Below, piece by piece: positions 53,368 to 62,211 of a stretch of 64,000 nt of DNA (its first letter is position 1; every line of letters begins with the position of its first letter). The position numbers and the translations under genes were made by a program. The notes below the pieces were generated by a model. It had not been told where the DNA came from. It saw only the letters and a program-made list of their open reading frames with translations, and did not search any database. Source of the DNA: Paraburkholderia silviterrae (GTDB lineage Bacteria; Pseudomonadota; Gammaproteobacteria; Burkholderiales; Burkholderiaceae); assembly GCF_004353915.1 (NCBI RefSeq), contig NZ_SMRP01000016.1:120577-184576 (forward strand). The letters are read 5' to 3'.

Positions 53368-54813
53368 ATGAGTCCGAAAATGAAGCGCGCATTGAAACCC
53401 ATCGTGCTTGCCGCGAGCACGGTCTGGCTCGCGGCCTGCGCGGTCGGCCCCGACTATCACCGGCCCACGGTGCAAACGCCGTCCACTTACCGCTTCGCGG
53501 CGTCCGATGCGGAGGTGGTCGATACCTCGCTCGACTGGTGGAAGCAGTTCAACGATCCCGTGCTCGACGATCTGGTCACGAAGGCGCTCGCGCAGAACAA
53601 GGATCTCGGCATTGCCGCGGCGCGTGTCGAAGAGTATTACGGGCGCTATGTCGTCGCGCGCTCGGGCCTGTTCCCGCAGGTCGGCGTGAATTTCGGCGCC
53701 TCGCGCTCCCGCGGCGTGCCCGCACCCGGTTTTCCGCCGCTGGTCGGCAACCAGGTGCAGCTCCAGGGCGTGGCGTCGTGGGAGCTCGACCTGTTCGGAC
53801 GCCTGCGGCGTTTGACGGAAGCCGCGCGCGCCGATTATCTCGGCACCCAGTCGGCGCAGCAGGCCACCCGGATCGCGCTGATCGCCAACGTGGCGACGAG
53901 CTATCTGCAACTGCGCGACTTCGACAATCAACTGACGATTGCGCAGGAGACGCTCAAGAGCCGCGACGACACCGTCAAGCTGTTCGAAGAGCGTTTCGCG
54001 GGCGGGGTGGTGTCGCAGCTGCAGCTGAGCCAGGCGCGCTCCGAAAACGAATCCGCACAGGCGTCGGTCTATTCGATCCAGCAGCAGATCGCGCAGCAGG
54101 AGGACGCGATTTCCTTGCTGCTCGGCCAGAACCCGGGGCCGATTGCGCGCGGCAAGTCGATCTCGCAGCTCTCCGTGCCCGCGATTCCGGCGGGCTTGCC
54201 CTCGTCGTTGCTGGAGCGGCGGCCCGACATTCAGCAGGCCGAGCAAACGCTCATTGCGGCGAATGCCCAGATCGGCGCGGCCCGTGCGCAGTATTTCCCG
54301 GAGATCTCGCTTACCGGCATGTTCGGCGCGGCCAGCACGGCGCTTTCGGGGCTTTGGACCGGGCCGGCGCGCGTGTGGTCGTTCGCGGGTGCGATCTCGC
54401 AGCCGATCTTCGAAGGCGGCGCGATCGCGGGCTCCGTGCATTCGGCCGAGGCCGCGCACCAGGAGGCGCTGCTGAGCTACGAGCAGACGATTCAGCAGGC
54501 ATTCGCGGATGTGGAGAACGCGCTCGTTGGCGCCGCGCGCACGAACGATCAGCTCGGCGCCACCTCGCGCCAGGTGGAGGCGCTGACGCAGTACACGTCC
54601 CTTGCGCGCGATCTCTACGAGGGCGGCTACACGAGTTATCTGGAGGTGCTCGACGCCGAGCGCAGCCTGTTCGCGGCGCAGATTCAGCAATCGCAATTGC
54701 AGGATCAGCGGCTCTCGGAGATCGTGAGCCTGTACAAGGCGCTCGGCTACGGCTGGACGCCGCAAGCGCCAGCGGGCGCGAACTCGGCCGCCCAGCCCGC
54801 GCCGCAGTCTTGA
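53368..54813 (+). CDS. Outer-membrane efflux lipoprotein (OprM/NodT family)
   Basis: A 481-residue TolC-like channel. The signal peptide ends at lipobox LAAC (Cys23) followed by AVGPDYHRPTVQTP, the standard OprM/NodT start. Two repeated outer-membrane-efflux domains include SWELDLFGRLRRLTEAARADYLGTQ, LERRPDIQQAEQTLIAANAQIGAARAQYFPEISLTG and YTSYLEVLDAERSLFAAQIQ. It completes the tripartite pump; the operon order adaptor-pump-channel is typical. A GGAGGG site precedes the ATG. Confidence 0.94.
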   Translation: MSPKMKRALKPIVLAASTVWLAACAVGPDYHRPTVQTPSTYRFAASDAEVVDTSLDWWKQFNDPVLDDLVTKALAQNKDLGIAAARVEEYYGRYVVARSGLFPQVGVNFGASRSRGVPAPGFPPLVGNQVQLQGVASWELDLFGRLRRLTEAARADYLGTQSAQQATRIALIANVATSYLQLRDFDNQLTIAQETLKSRDDTVKLFEERFAGGVVSQLQLSQARSENESAQASVYSIQQQIAQQEDAISLLLGQNPGPIARGKSISQLSVPAIPAGLPSSLLERRPDIQQAEQTLIAANAQIGAARAQYFPEISLTGMFGAASTALSGLWTGPARVWSFAGAISQPIFEGGAIAGSVHSAEAAHQEALLSYEQTIQQAFADVENALVGAARTNDQLGATSRQVEALTQYTSLARDLYEGGYTSYLEVLDAERSLFAAQIQQSQLQDQRLSEIVSLYKALGYGWTPQAPAGANSAAQPAPQS

Positions 54814-54822
54814 CGCGGTCAA

Positions 54823-55188
54823 TCAGTCGGGGGAACTACGGTCTGCGAGCGCAAGCTCGCAGTCCTTGAGTACCTGCATGACGAGCTTGGCCTGATAGTT
54901 GAGGTCGTCGGTGTCGAGGATTTCCTCGACGGCGTCGCGTGCCCATGTGGCGTCGACGAACCATGCGTGCTGCTTGGCGATTTCCTGGGCGATGGCGGTG
55001 AGCCGCGCGATGGCGAGCCAGTCGGCTTCGCGCGCGTGGCGATCGAGCCACTTGTGCGCCGCCTGCACGTGAAAAGCCGCATTGGGCCACGTTTCGTTGA
55101 GGTAGTACGCTCCGAGGCTCCCGCAGGTGAGCCAGCAGAGCAGTTCCACGCGGTCGCGCGGACTCAGATGGTGGCGTACATCACTCAT
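54823..55188 (-). CDS. Conserved hypothetical protein
   Basis: A 121-residue largely helical soluble protein starting MSDVRHHLSPRDRVELLCWLTCGSLGAYYLNETWP. Tryptophans are frequent (W at about 19, 34, 47, 57, 76, 82). No recognised domain or signal peptide. It is convergent with the RND operon, whose stop codon is 9 bases away. Confidence 0.62.
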   Translation of the reverse strand: MSDVRHHLSPRDRVELLCWLTCGSLGAYYLNETWPNAAFHVQAAHKWLDRHAREADWLAIARLTAIAQEIAKQHAWFVDATWARDAVEEILDTDDLNYQAKLVMQVLKDCELALADRSSPD

Positions 55189-55572
55189 GGCGACGCTCGC
55201 GAAGGTGACAGAGTTCGATTGACGGGCACATGCGCGCTACGACTCCGGTATTTAGACGATATCACGGCTTGTACAAGCTCGCCGGAGCAATACACGTGCC
55301 GCATCCGCGGGCTACGGGAATAGCGTCGCCTGGCGGCGGGTGGTATGCAAACCAGGACTGATACCAGGGCGGCAACGGGCGCCGGCTGAGGTGCTGCGGA
55401 TAGCGAATGAAGCGTGCGGGCAGCGTCATTCACGGCGCATGTATTCTTGTGCGCGCGAGTGCAGCCGGTGTTGCGGGGTGTTGCCGGCGTTGCCGGGTGA
55501 TGCCTATAAGGCCGGCGCGCGATCGCGCCTGTGTGCGTCAGGGCCCGCCCCGCTAATCGCCCGGCCCTGGAC
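55189..55572. other. Intergenic region, no gene seen
   Basis: About 380 bases between two minus-strand genes. A G-rich run near 55465-55500 (several GGTGTTGC/GTTGCCGG repeats) is the only notable composition. No convincing promoter, terminator or frame. Confidence 0.35.
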
Positions 55573-56106
55573 CTAGATCGTCTTGCCGCTCGCGCGTGCA
55601 AGACGCGCGGCGCAGTCGGTGGCGCCCATGCCGTTCGCGACGTCGAACGCCGTGTTGCCGGCGCCATCGCGGGCATTCGGGCTGGCCCCGCGCGCCAGCA
55701 ATTGCTCGACGATCTCCAGGTGGTTGAACATCGCCGCGATCATGAGCGCGGTGCGGCCGTCGGGCGATGCGCCTTCCACATCGGCGCCGTTATCGAGCAA
55801 GGTGCCGACCACGTCGGCATAACCCTTGAACGCGGCGCCCGCGAGCGGCGTCTGGCCGTTGTCGTTGCGCAGGTCGGGGTCGGCGCCGCGCTGGATCAGG
55901 GCGCGGACCGCATTGGCGTGGCCGTGGTAGCTCGCCAGCATCACGAGGCTGTCGCCTTTCTCATTGCGCAGATTGGGCGGCAGGCCCTGGTCGATGAGCG
56001 ACGCTAGCGTCGCGGCCTCGCCGCGGCGGGCCGTATCGAAGACCTCGCGCGCGAATTCGAGGACACGCGGATCGGCATCTGCGTCCGGCGGTACGTTTGC
56101 GCTCAC
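55573..56106 (-). CDS. Ankyrin-repeat protein
   Basis: A 177-residue soluble protein of about four ankyrin repeats after a 20-residue lead (MSANVPPDADADPRVLEFAR). Repeats carry the expected helices and turns, such as NEKGDSLVMLASYHGHANAV, RALIQRGADPDLRNDNGQTP and SPDGRTALMIAAMFNHLEIV. The start codon is GTG at 56106 with AGGAG 6 bases upstream. Ankyrin repeats bind other proteins; in E. coli-type bacteria such small proteins sometimes work with catalase (AnkB). It lies downstream of the AtoE-like gene, not near catalase; a peroxiredoxin lies further off. Confidence 0.85.
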   Translation of the reverse strand: MSANVPPDADADPRVLEFAREVFDTARRGEAATLASLIDQGLPPNLRNEKGDSLVMLASYHGHANAVRALIQRGADPDLRNDNGQTPLAGAAFKGYADVVGTLLDNGADVEGASPDGRTALMIAAMFNHLEIVEQLLARGASPNARDGAGNTAFDVANGMGATDCAARLARASGKTI

Positions 56107-56215
56107 GGCAGACTCCTTCGCAAGGGCCAGGCGGTGCGCCCGGCGAGGTTGTCTGCCATTGTCGCCGATTCGCGCAGGCGGCGCTCGGCGATGGCTGCGT
56201 TGCCGCCGGACTCAA

Positions 56216-57622
56216 TCAGGGCACGAGCCAGAGCGCGACGGCGTAGATGACCAGCGAGACCGCGAACGTCACCGCGGTATAGCCCATCACGCGCTGGATG
56301 CGGATGCCCGCGATCGCGACGATCGGCACCGCCCAGAACGGCTGCAGCATGTTCGAGACGTTCTCCGCCATCGCGACGCCCATCGCGGTGCGCGGCACCG
56401 AAGCGTGCAGGCTCAGCGCGGCGGGCAGCACGAACGGTCCTTGCACGGCCCAGTGCCCGCCCGCGCTCGGCACCAGCAGCGTGATGATGAGCGAGCTCAG
56501 GTAGCTCCAGATCGGCAGCGAGGCCGCCGTGGCGATCGTGACGAAAGCCTTGGCGATCATCGAGGCGAGGCCGGTGCCCTTCATGATGCCCATGATGCCG
56601 CCGTACACGGGGTATTGCAGCAGCATCGAGCCCGTCTGGCGCGCGGCGCGGCGGATCGCGTTCGCATAGGCGATGGGCGTGCGCTGCAGCGCGAGCCCGA
56701 TCAGCAGGAAGATCAGGATCGTGGTGTTGATGTCGAGATCGAAGCCCTTGGCGCGCCAGTCCATCGCCAGATAGCCCACGCCGAGCACGAGCAGCAGCAG
56801 CGTGCCGAGCATCGACTGCTCGAGCCGCGTGGCGAAGGTGGGCGTGTCGCTGCTCGCGCGCGCGTGAGGGTCGTCGCTGGGGGCGGCGTCTTCGCTTTCG
56901 GCGGGCTGGTTGAAGGGCACGACATCCTCGGCCTTCGGGTGCATGCGGATGAAGATGAACGTCATGACGACCACCACGAGCACCGTGGGCACGAACACGA
57001 ACGGCGCGAACACGGTCTGCGAGAGCGGCACGACCTGACCGGTGGCTTTTTCGACCAGATTGAGCGCATTGCCGTGCGAAGCCTGGGAAAGGGCGATCGA
57101 GCTGGAGAGGCCGCTATTGCAGATCGACCACGCCGAGTAGCTGCCGGCCACGAGCCACGCGAAATCGACTTTCACGCGCCGGGCGATCTCGCGCGAGAGC
57201 AGGGCGCCGACGATCAGGCCCAAGCCCCAGTTCAGCCACGCGGCGATAGCCACGACCGGGAACACCAGCAGCGCGGCGCGCGCGGGCGTCTGGGCCCGGG
57301 CGGCGAGCGCGCGCAGGCCGCGCTGCACGATGGGCGCTTCGGCGATGGCGTAGCCGGTCGCGAGAATCAGGATCATCTGCAACGCGAAGCCGAGGATGCC
57401 GAAGGTGCCCTCGTACCAGGCACTCAGCAGCGTCGGAATATGGCCTTGCGGGGCGATCGCGAGCGCGAGCACCGCGACGAAGGCGGTGAGGCAGATCGAG
57501 AGGACGAACGGGTCCGGCATGACCCGCTCAAAAACGTAGACGAGGGCGGCAACGACGCCGCGTCCGCTGGAAGCGCGCGCCGGTGTGTTGGCGCGGTTGT
57601 CCTGATGGCTGTCTCTTTTCAT
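56216..57622 (-). CDS. AtoE-type short-chain fatty acid transporter
   Basis: A 468-residue membrane protein of the short-chain fatty acid transporter family (COG2031). It has about 12 helices. MPDPFVLSICLTAFVAVLAL and WLNWGLGLIVGALLSREIARRV are typical early blocks, SAGGHWAVQGPFVLPAALSL and VSNMLQPFWAVPIVAIAG are late conserved blocks. It should import butyrate or acetoacetate-like acids. The associated CoA-transferase (atoDA) genes are not adjacent. The ATG at 57622 is the best start; its ribosome-binding site is weak. Confidence 0.88.
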   Translation of the reverse strand: MKRDSHQDNRANTPARASSGRGVVAALVYVFERVMPDPFVLSICLTAFVAVLALAIAPQGHIPTLLSAWYEGTFGILGFALQMILILATGYAIAEAPIVQRGLRALAARAQTPARAALLVFPVVAIAAWLNWGLGLIVGALLSREIARRVKVDFAWLVAGSYSAWSICNSGLSSSIALSQASHGNALNLVEKATGQVVPLSQTVFAPFVFVPTVLVVVVMTFIFIRMHPKAEDVVPFNQPAESEDAAPSDDPHARASSDTPTFATRLEQSMLGTLLLLVLGVGYLAMDWRAKGFDLDINTTILIFLLIGLALQRTPIAYANAIRRAARQTGSMLLQYPVYGGIMGIMKGTGLASMIAKAFVTIATAASLPIWSYLSSLIITLLVPSAGGHWAVQGPFVLPAALSLHASVPRTAMGVAMAENVSNMLQPFWAVPIVAIAGIRIQRVMGYTAVTFAVSLVIYAVALWLVP

Positions 57623-57947
57623 GCTGTTATTGCTCTCGCAACGTGTGTCTGCTGGCTGGCTCGTTCTTGTTATCTTGTGTTCGCAATAAGAACACAATTT
57701 CGTTAATCGAACCGGCCAATGGTCGCTTTATGCAACGTGAATGTCAAGCTGCAATATCGTGCTTATGCAGTATTTTTCACATCAAATGACAGCGTGTTGA
57801 ATGCAATTTGAAAGCATTCGGCATGAAAAACAAATCGTAACCGTCGCCGCTGGACTCCTAAAATGCAACAGCGTGCAGTAATTTTGTGCGCCGCGTACGA
57901 CGCAACAGCAGGACTCTGCAGTGCAACCACACACATGGAGGCTGGAG
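57623..57947. other. Divergent promoter region
   Basis: About 325 A/T-rich bases between the AtoE-like gene and the divergent peroxiredoxin gene. It must hold two promoters, but I could not assign them. No OxyR-type site was recognised and no gene is supported. Confidence 0.4.
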
Positions 57948-58604
57948 ATGACGATTCGTCTAGGAGAGGATGCACCCGATTTCACGGCTGAAACCACCGA
58001 AGGTCCGATCCATTTTCACGAATGGATCGGCGATCATTGGGCCATTCTGTTCTCTCATCCGAAGGATTTCACGCCCGTCTGCACGACGGAACTCGGCTAC
58101 ATGGCCCGGCTCAAGCCCGAGTTCGACAAGCGCAATACGCGCATCATCGGCCTGAGCGTGGACCCGGTGAGCGACCATCAAAAGTGGGTCAAGGACATCG
58201 AGGAAACGCAGGGCAGCGCGGTCAACTATCCGCTGATCGGGGACGCGGACCTGACCGTCGCCAAGCTCTACGACATGATTCACCCGAACGCGAGCGGCGG
58301 CAGCCCACGCACGGCGGTCGACAACGCCACGGTGCGCTCGGTGTTCATCGTCGGGCCGGACAAGAAGGTGAAGGCCATGCTCGTCTATCCGATGAGCTCG
58401 GGCCGTAACTTCGACGAAGTGCTGCGCCTGCTCGACTCGCTGCAGTTGACGGCGAAGCATACGGTGGCCACGCCCGTGAACTGGGAACCCGGCGACGACG
58501 TGATCATCCCGACTTCGGTATCGGACGACGCTGCGAAGCAAAAGTATCCGCAGGGCTTCAAGACGCTCAAGCCGTATCTGCGCACGGTTGCGCAGCCGAA
58601 GTAG
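57948..58604 (+). CDS. 1-Cys peroxiredoxin (Prx6 class)
   Basis: A 218-residue thiol peroxidase that reduces hydrogen peroxide and organic hydroperoxides. The peroxidatic C45 is in HPKDFTPVCTTELGYM. There is no conserved resolving Cys, and the long C-terminal domain (NWEPGDDVIIPTSVSDDAAKQKYP and GFKTLKPYLR) is the Prx6 hallmark. The ATG at 57948 has GGAGG 6 bases upstream; an earlier in-frame ATG would swallow that site. Divergent from the AtoE-like transporter. Confidence 0.94.
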   Translation: MTIRLGEDAPDFTAETTEGPIHFHEWIGDHWAILFSHPKDFTPVCTTELGYMARLKPEFDKRNTRIIGLSVDPVSDHQKWVKDIEETQGSAVNYPLIGDADLTVAKLYDMIHPNASGGSPRTAVDNATVRSVFIVGPDKKVKAMLVYPMSSGRNFDEVLRLLDSLQLTAKHTVATPVNWEPGDDVIIPTSVSDDAAKQKYPQGFKTLKPYLRTVAQPK

Positions 58605-58655
58605 CACAGCGGGAGCGTCGGGGTGCGACGGGTCCATCGCGGGCCGGTCGCCCCC

Positions 58656-58688
58656 AAAAAAAACGCGGCGCACAGGCGTGCGCCGCGT
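58656..58688 (-). terminator. Intrinsic terminator of the ABC permease transcript
   Basis: ACGCGGCGCAC (58663-58673) pairs with GTGCGCCGCGT (58678-58688). The A run at 58656-58662 gives the minus-strand U tract. It lies about 110 bases after the permease stop codon. Confidence 0.8.
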
Positions 58689-58727
58689 AAGAGAAGGCCG
58701 GAGGATATCAGCCTCTCGCGCCCGGAC

Positions 58728-58775
58728 AGCTTTGCACGGGACCAGCAGCGCTCGCGCTGGTCGACACGCGAACGC
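58728..58775. repeat. REP-like palindrome related to the cluster at 46195
   Basis: AGCTTTGCACGGGACCAG followed by an inverted repeat ACCAGC...GCTGGT (58741-58761) and then two GGTCGACA copies. The opening module and GGTCGACAGGRGA end match the cluster near 46195-46346. Confidence 0.7.
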
Positions 58776-58798
58776 CGGTCGACAGGGGAAAGTGAAAA

Positions 58799-59560
58799 TC
58801 AGTTCGTGGACGTGGGCCGCCACTTGAGCAGGCGATGCTCGACGGCGGTGAGCAGGTAGTCGGCAATCAGCGCGACCACCGCGAGCACGATCATGGCCGC
58901 GAACACGCCGCTCGCGTTGAAGGCGCCCTGCGCAGTCGAGATCAAGAGGCCGATGCCTTGCTTCGAGCCGAGGAATTCGCCCACCACGGCGCCCACCAGC
59001 GCGAAGCCGAAGCTCACGTGCAGGCTCGCGAGAATCCAGCTGAGCGCCGAGGGAATCACCACCGCAGTCGTCACCTGGCGGCGTGACGCGCCGAGGATCT
59101 GTGCATTGGCGATCATGTAGCGGTCGGCTTCGCGCACGCCCTGGAACGCATTGGCGAACACCACGAAGAACACCATCACCACGGCGAGCGCGACCTTCGA
59201 GGCCATGCCTAGCCCCAGCGCGATCACGAACACGGAGCCCAGCACCACGCGCGGGATCGAGTTGGCGATCTTGATGTAGAGGCTGAACACATCCGAGAGC
59301 AGCTTGTTGCGGCCCAGCACGATGCCGCAGAACACGCCGGCCACCGAGCCGATGATGAAGCCGAGCCCCGTTTCCTCGAGCGTGACCCAGACCTGCGTGA
59401 GCAGCGGGCCTTGCGACGTGCCGTTCACGAACCAGTCGACGATCTGCTCGAAGATCGCCGAGGGCATCGAGAAGAAGAATGGATCGATCCATTTGAGGCG
59501 CGCGGCCAGCTCCCAGCCGCCGAGCACGACGACGAGCACGAGAACGCGCAGGCCGATCAC
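58799..59560 (-). CDS. ABC transporter permease (SsuC/TauC type), probably 5'-truncated
   Basis: An inner-membrane permease of the nitrate/sulfonate/taurine class, about 253 residues from an in-frame GTG. It has WELAARLKWIDPFFFSMPSA and the cytoplasmic coupling motif EADRYMIANAQILGASRRQV (the EAA loop), plus five or six helices. The reading frame continues upstream without a stop into sequence that belongs, on the other strand, to a histidine kinase. No ATG or ribosome-binding site is found at the normal start, and no substrate-binding or ATPase genes follow. A few N-terminal residues and the promoter seem to have been lost in a deletion. Confidence 0.75.
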   Translation of the reverse strand: MIGLRVLVLVVVLGGWELAARLKWIDPFFFSMPSAIFEQIVDWFVNGTSQGPLLTQVWVTLEETGLGFIIGSVAGVFCGIVLGRNKLLSDVFSLYIKIANSIPRVVLGSVFVIALGLGMASKVALAVVMVFFVVFANAFQGVREADRYMIANAQILGASRRQVTTAVVIPSALSWILASLHVSFGFALVGAVVGEFLGSKQGIGLLISTAQGAFNASGVFAAMIVLAVVALIADYLLTAVEHRLLKWRPTSTN

Positions 59561-59566
59561 GAGTGC

Positions 59567-60229
59567 ATGGCGGCGCCGGATGCGCTGCTGGGCACGCAGT
59601 TGCAGTACGCGTGCTCGCAGAAGACGCTGGATCCGGCGCTGGCGGAGGCTTTCGCGGCGATGCGCGAGAGCAATCGTTCGATGGTGGCGCTCACCAACAA
59701 GCTGCTGCTGCTCGCCCAGGCGGAGGCGTTCGACACCGCGCAGCGGCCAGGCGTGCCCGTGGATATGGCGCAGCTCGCGCGCGAGGCCGTCGAGGGGCTC
59801 GTGATGCTGGGCGAGGCGCGCGGCATCGACCTGGGCGCGGAACTGCATGGCGCCGCGCTCGTGTCGGGGCACCGCGAGCTGCTGCGCGCGATGGTGACCA
59901 ATCTCGTGGACAACGCGTTGCGCTATACGCAGGCGGGCGGACGCGTGACGCTCAGCGTGCGCGCCAGCGAGCAGGCAGTGACGCTCGAGGTGCTCGACGA
60001 CGGGCCGGGTATTCCCGCCGAAGCGCGCGCACGCGTGTTCGAGCCGTTCTTCAGGGCTGCGTCGGACACGGAGGGCACGGGTCTCGGCCTTGCGATCGTG
60101 CGCGAGATCGTGCATTCGCACGGCGGCGAAGTCAGCCTCGATGCGGGCGCGAACGGACGCGGCGTGCGTGCGCGCGTGGTGCTCGCGCAGTTGCACGCGA
60201 TTCGCCCTGAGCCGGTTCATGAAGCGTAG
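59567..60229 (+). pseudogene. Sensor histidine kinase, 5'-truncated (TctE-like)
   Basis: The 220-residue C-terminal part of a two-component kinase. The ATP-binding half is intact: N box (TNLVDNALRYTQAGG), G1 (LDDGPGIPAE), F box (RVFEPFFRA) and G2 (GTGLGLAIVREIVHSHGG). Before it are only the end of the dimerisation helices (MRESNRSMVALTNKLLLLAQ). The sensor, HAMP and phospho-accepting His box are missing; the sequence starts at LLGTQLQYA directly after permease-strand sequence. No response-regulator gene is adjacent. It cannot signal by the normal route, though a kinase fragment might still be made from ATG 59567. Confidence 0.8.
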
Positions 60230-60299
60230 AGCGCGGCGGCCACGTCCGCCTTGATCGAAGTCACCACGCGGAAGCGCGTTGCGTTCCAGAATGACCTTG

Positions 60300-60335
60300 C
60301 GAATTTAATGCGGAGCAGCCTCCGCATTAAATTCG
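60300..60335. repeat. 16-bp perfect inverted repeat with 4-base loop
   Basis: CGAATTTAATGCGGAG (60300-60315), CAGC, then CTCCGCATTAAATTCG (60320-60335). No T tract follows. It lies 70 bases after the kinase fragment and 85 bases before the DsrE-like gene. Confidence 0.85.
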
Positions 60336-60417
60336 TACTACTGGTTAATCTGTCGCGGCCGTCGACTCGTGGAAGAAGCGGCCGCTGTCCTTTCCGAATG
60401 AGACGGGAGGTGTTCGC

Positions 60418-61209
60418 ATGAATGGGCTCTATAAGCGTCGCGGTGCGTTGAAGACGATCGGCATCGCTGCCGGCACAGTATTTCTGAATGCGGCAGGCCA
60501 GTCGCGGGCCATTGCAGCCGAGACAGCGTCATTGCTGCCGCAAGGTGCGACGCGGCTCGCCGAGCTGACGAGGCGGCTGGCGGCGGCACCGCGGCGGCGC
60601 GATTTCAAATCCGTCCCGATGATTCTCGACGATCGCGAGCAGTGGGACTACGAGGCCCTTGCCGAAGTGTTCGGCTATCAAGGCCAGCCGAGGCAAGTCT
60701 GGGTCAACACGGATCTCGCCGGCCAGTGGCCCGACGCCATGCGCAACGCGCTGAACACGGAGATCTGGTCGTTCAGGCATCCCGACACGCTGCTCGTCGC
60801 GGCTACGCATGGGTCGGCTCATCTAGCGTTGCTGGATCAGGCGGCCTGGAACAAGTATGCACTGGGACAACTCCCCGGCAACAAGCTCACGTCGAATACG
60901 CAGCTGCGGAAGCTGCCGGCTCAGTCCATCGGCGTGGGCGATCATCGGAACGTCGCGGGCGCTTACTCGACGCAGGACAACAGCATCCCCGCATTGCTCG
61001 CACGAGGCGTGGTGTTCATGACTTGCCACAACGCCATCTGGGAGCTGGCGGAGACACTGCACGCAGCGGGCAGCAACCCCGACAAGCTCGCCGTCGATGC
61101 GCTGGCAGCCGATCTGACCAACCATGTCATTCCGCAAGCGATCGTGACGCCCGGCATCGTGGCAACCGTGCTCGAGCTTCAGCAAGCGGGCTTTCACTAC
61201 GCGCATTGA
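60418..61209 (+). CDS. Exported DsrE-like protein with Tat-type signal
   Basis: A 263-residue exported protein. The N-terminus YKRRGALKTIGIAAGTVFLNAAGQSRAIAA has a twin-arginine with a following hydrophobic stretch, suggesting Tat export. The C-terminal half (GVVFMTCHNAIWELAETL to TPGIVATVLELQQAGFHYAH) follows the DsrE/DsrF-like pattern of a single Cys after a strand and a P-x-G-V/I-x-x-x-x-x-LQ-x-G end. The Cys in FMTCHNA may bind sulfur species. Family function in the periplasm is not established. An MGGGAGG-type site (GACGGGAGG) precedes the ATG. Confidence 0.72.
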   Translation: MNGLYKRRGALKTIGIAAGTVFLNAAGQSRAIAAETASLLPQGATRLAELTRRLAAAPRRRDFKSVPMILDDREQWDYEALAEVFGYQGQPRQVWVNTDLAGQWPDAMRNALNTEIWSFRHPDTLLVAATHGSAHLALLDQAAWNKYALGQLPGNKLTSNTQLRKLPAQSIGVGDHRNVAGAYSTQDNSIPALLARGVVFMTCHNAIWELAETLHAAGSNPDKLAVDALAADLTNHVIPQAIVTPGIVATVLELQQAGFHYAH

Positions 61210-61270
61210 GCGCGCGCTGAGCACTTTGAGCACATTGAGCGCGTGCTCGGGCGTTGCCGCCGTGCGAAGA

Positions 61271-61891
61271 CTACGCGGCAACGCCCGCTTGCAGGAACTC
61301 GTCGACGAGCGGAGCCAGCACGCGTGCATGCGCGCATGCGAGATCGTGGCCGCCGTTGCTCACCACATCGAGCTCCGAGTTCGGCAGCAATTCGAGCAGC
61401 TTTTCGCCAACGCTGAGCGGGCTGATCGGGTCGGCGTCACCCCACAGCAGCATGACGGGCTGCTGGACATACGCGAGCTCGCCGGTGAGGTCCTCGCGCA
61501 GCGTCACGAACCAGTCCGGCAATTGCGGATTTTGTGCAACGAATTCCTCGCGCCAGTCGCGCGCACCGAGCGCCTGCGTGTCGAGGCCGCCGGAGGTGAC
61601 GGCCAGCACGAGATGCGTGACGAGGGCAGGCTTGGCCAGCGCGGCGCGCAAGGCCAGCACGCCGCCCATCGACTGGGCGATCAGCGCGGTCGGCTTGTCG
61701 ATCTGCTGCACGACCTTGCGCACGAGATCTTCGAAATTCTCGACTTCGGGGTCCTTGGGCTCGGCGCCGAAACCCGGGTAGGCGAGAAAGCGACGCTCGG
61801 CCGGATGCTCGAGCTGGTCCGCGAGCGGTTGCCAGAATGCGGGATTACCCGAGGCGCCAGGCAGAAACAGGAGTTGGGTGGGAGCGTTCAA
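61271..61891 (-). CDS. Alpha/beta hydrolase
   Basis: A 206-residue alpha/beta-hydrolase-fold enzyme. The oxyanion-hole segment LFLPGASGNPAFWQPLADQL is followed by the nucleophile elbow IAQSMGGVLALRA (Ser in A-Q-S-M-G, Ala replacing the usual first Gly), LLWGDADPISPL with the acid, and the catalytic His in SNGGHDLAC. Reaction and substrate are unknown. The start is uncertain: TTG at 61891 gives a normal N-terminus, an ATG at 61945 would add 18 residues. Divergent from hutC. Confidence 0.8.
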   Translation of the reverse strand: MNAPTQLLFLPGASGNPAFWQPLADQLEHPAERRFLAYPGFGAEPKDPEVENFEDLVRKVVQQIDKPTALIAQSMGGVLALRAALAKPALVTHLVLAVTSGGLDTQALGARDWREEFVAQNPQLPDWFVTLREDLTGELAYVQQPVMLLWGDADPISPLSVGEKLLELLPNSELDVVSNGGHDLACAHARVLAPLVDEFLQAGVAA

Positions 61892-62211
61892 GTTGAATGG
61901 CCTGCAGCGTGCGTGTCTCGCGACCCCTGCGATGCGCCGGTTCATGCGCCACTGCGCGCGCTGTTTCGTTGATTGGGAGCCGTCGATCTTAGCATGGGAC
62001 CCGCCTCGCGCCGGGCCGTGTGTGGTGCTTCGGGCAAGACTTTCAGCAGAGCGCATTGTGGACGGTACAATGTGGCCGGCCCGGCCAGGTTGTCTAGCCT
62101 AACCTTGCCGCACCTGGCGGCCGTACCTGGCCCGCCGTACTTCACCGGCCATACCAGAGAGTAGGGCTCGTACGAGGCCGCAAGCCGGGCAGTTTGCCCG
62201 CCTATTTCCAG

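Noticed and set aside
49338..53420. Minus-strand open frame of 1360 codons opposite the RND operon
   Set aside because: High GC keeps the antisense frame open; the sequence is His/Arg-rich with no domain, and the plus strand encodes clear RND proteins.
55465..55500. Possible G-quadruplex
   Set aside because: The G runs are mostly two bases long with only one or two longer runs, so a stable four-tract quadruplex is not supported.
57623..57947. OxyR binding site before the peroxiredoxin
   Set aside because: I looked for spaced ATAG/CTAT tetranucleotides and did not find a convincing four-part match.
59411..59566. N-terminal extension of the histidine kinase fragment
   Set aside because: These codons are antisense to the permease and read as acidic low-complexity sequence, not a sensor or HAMP domain.
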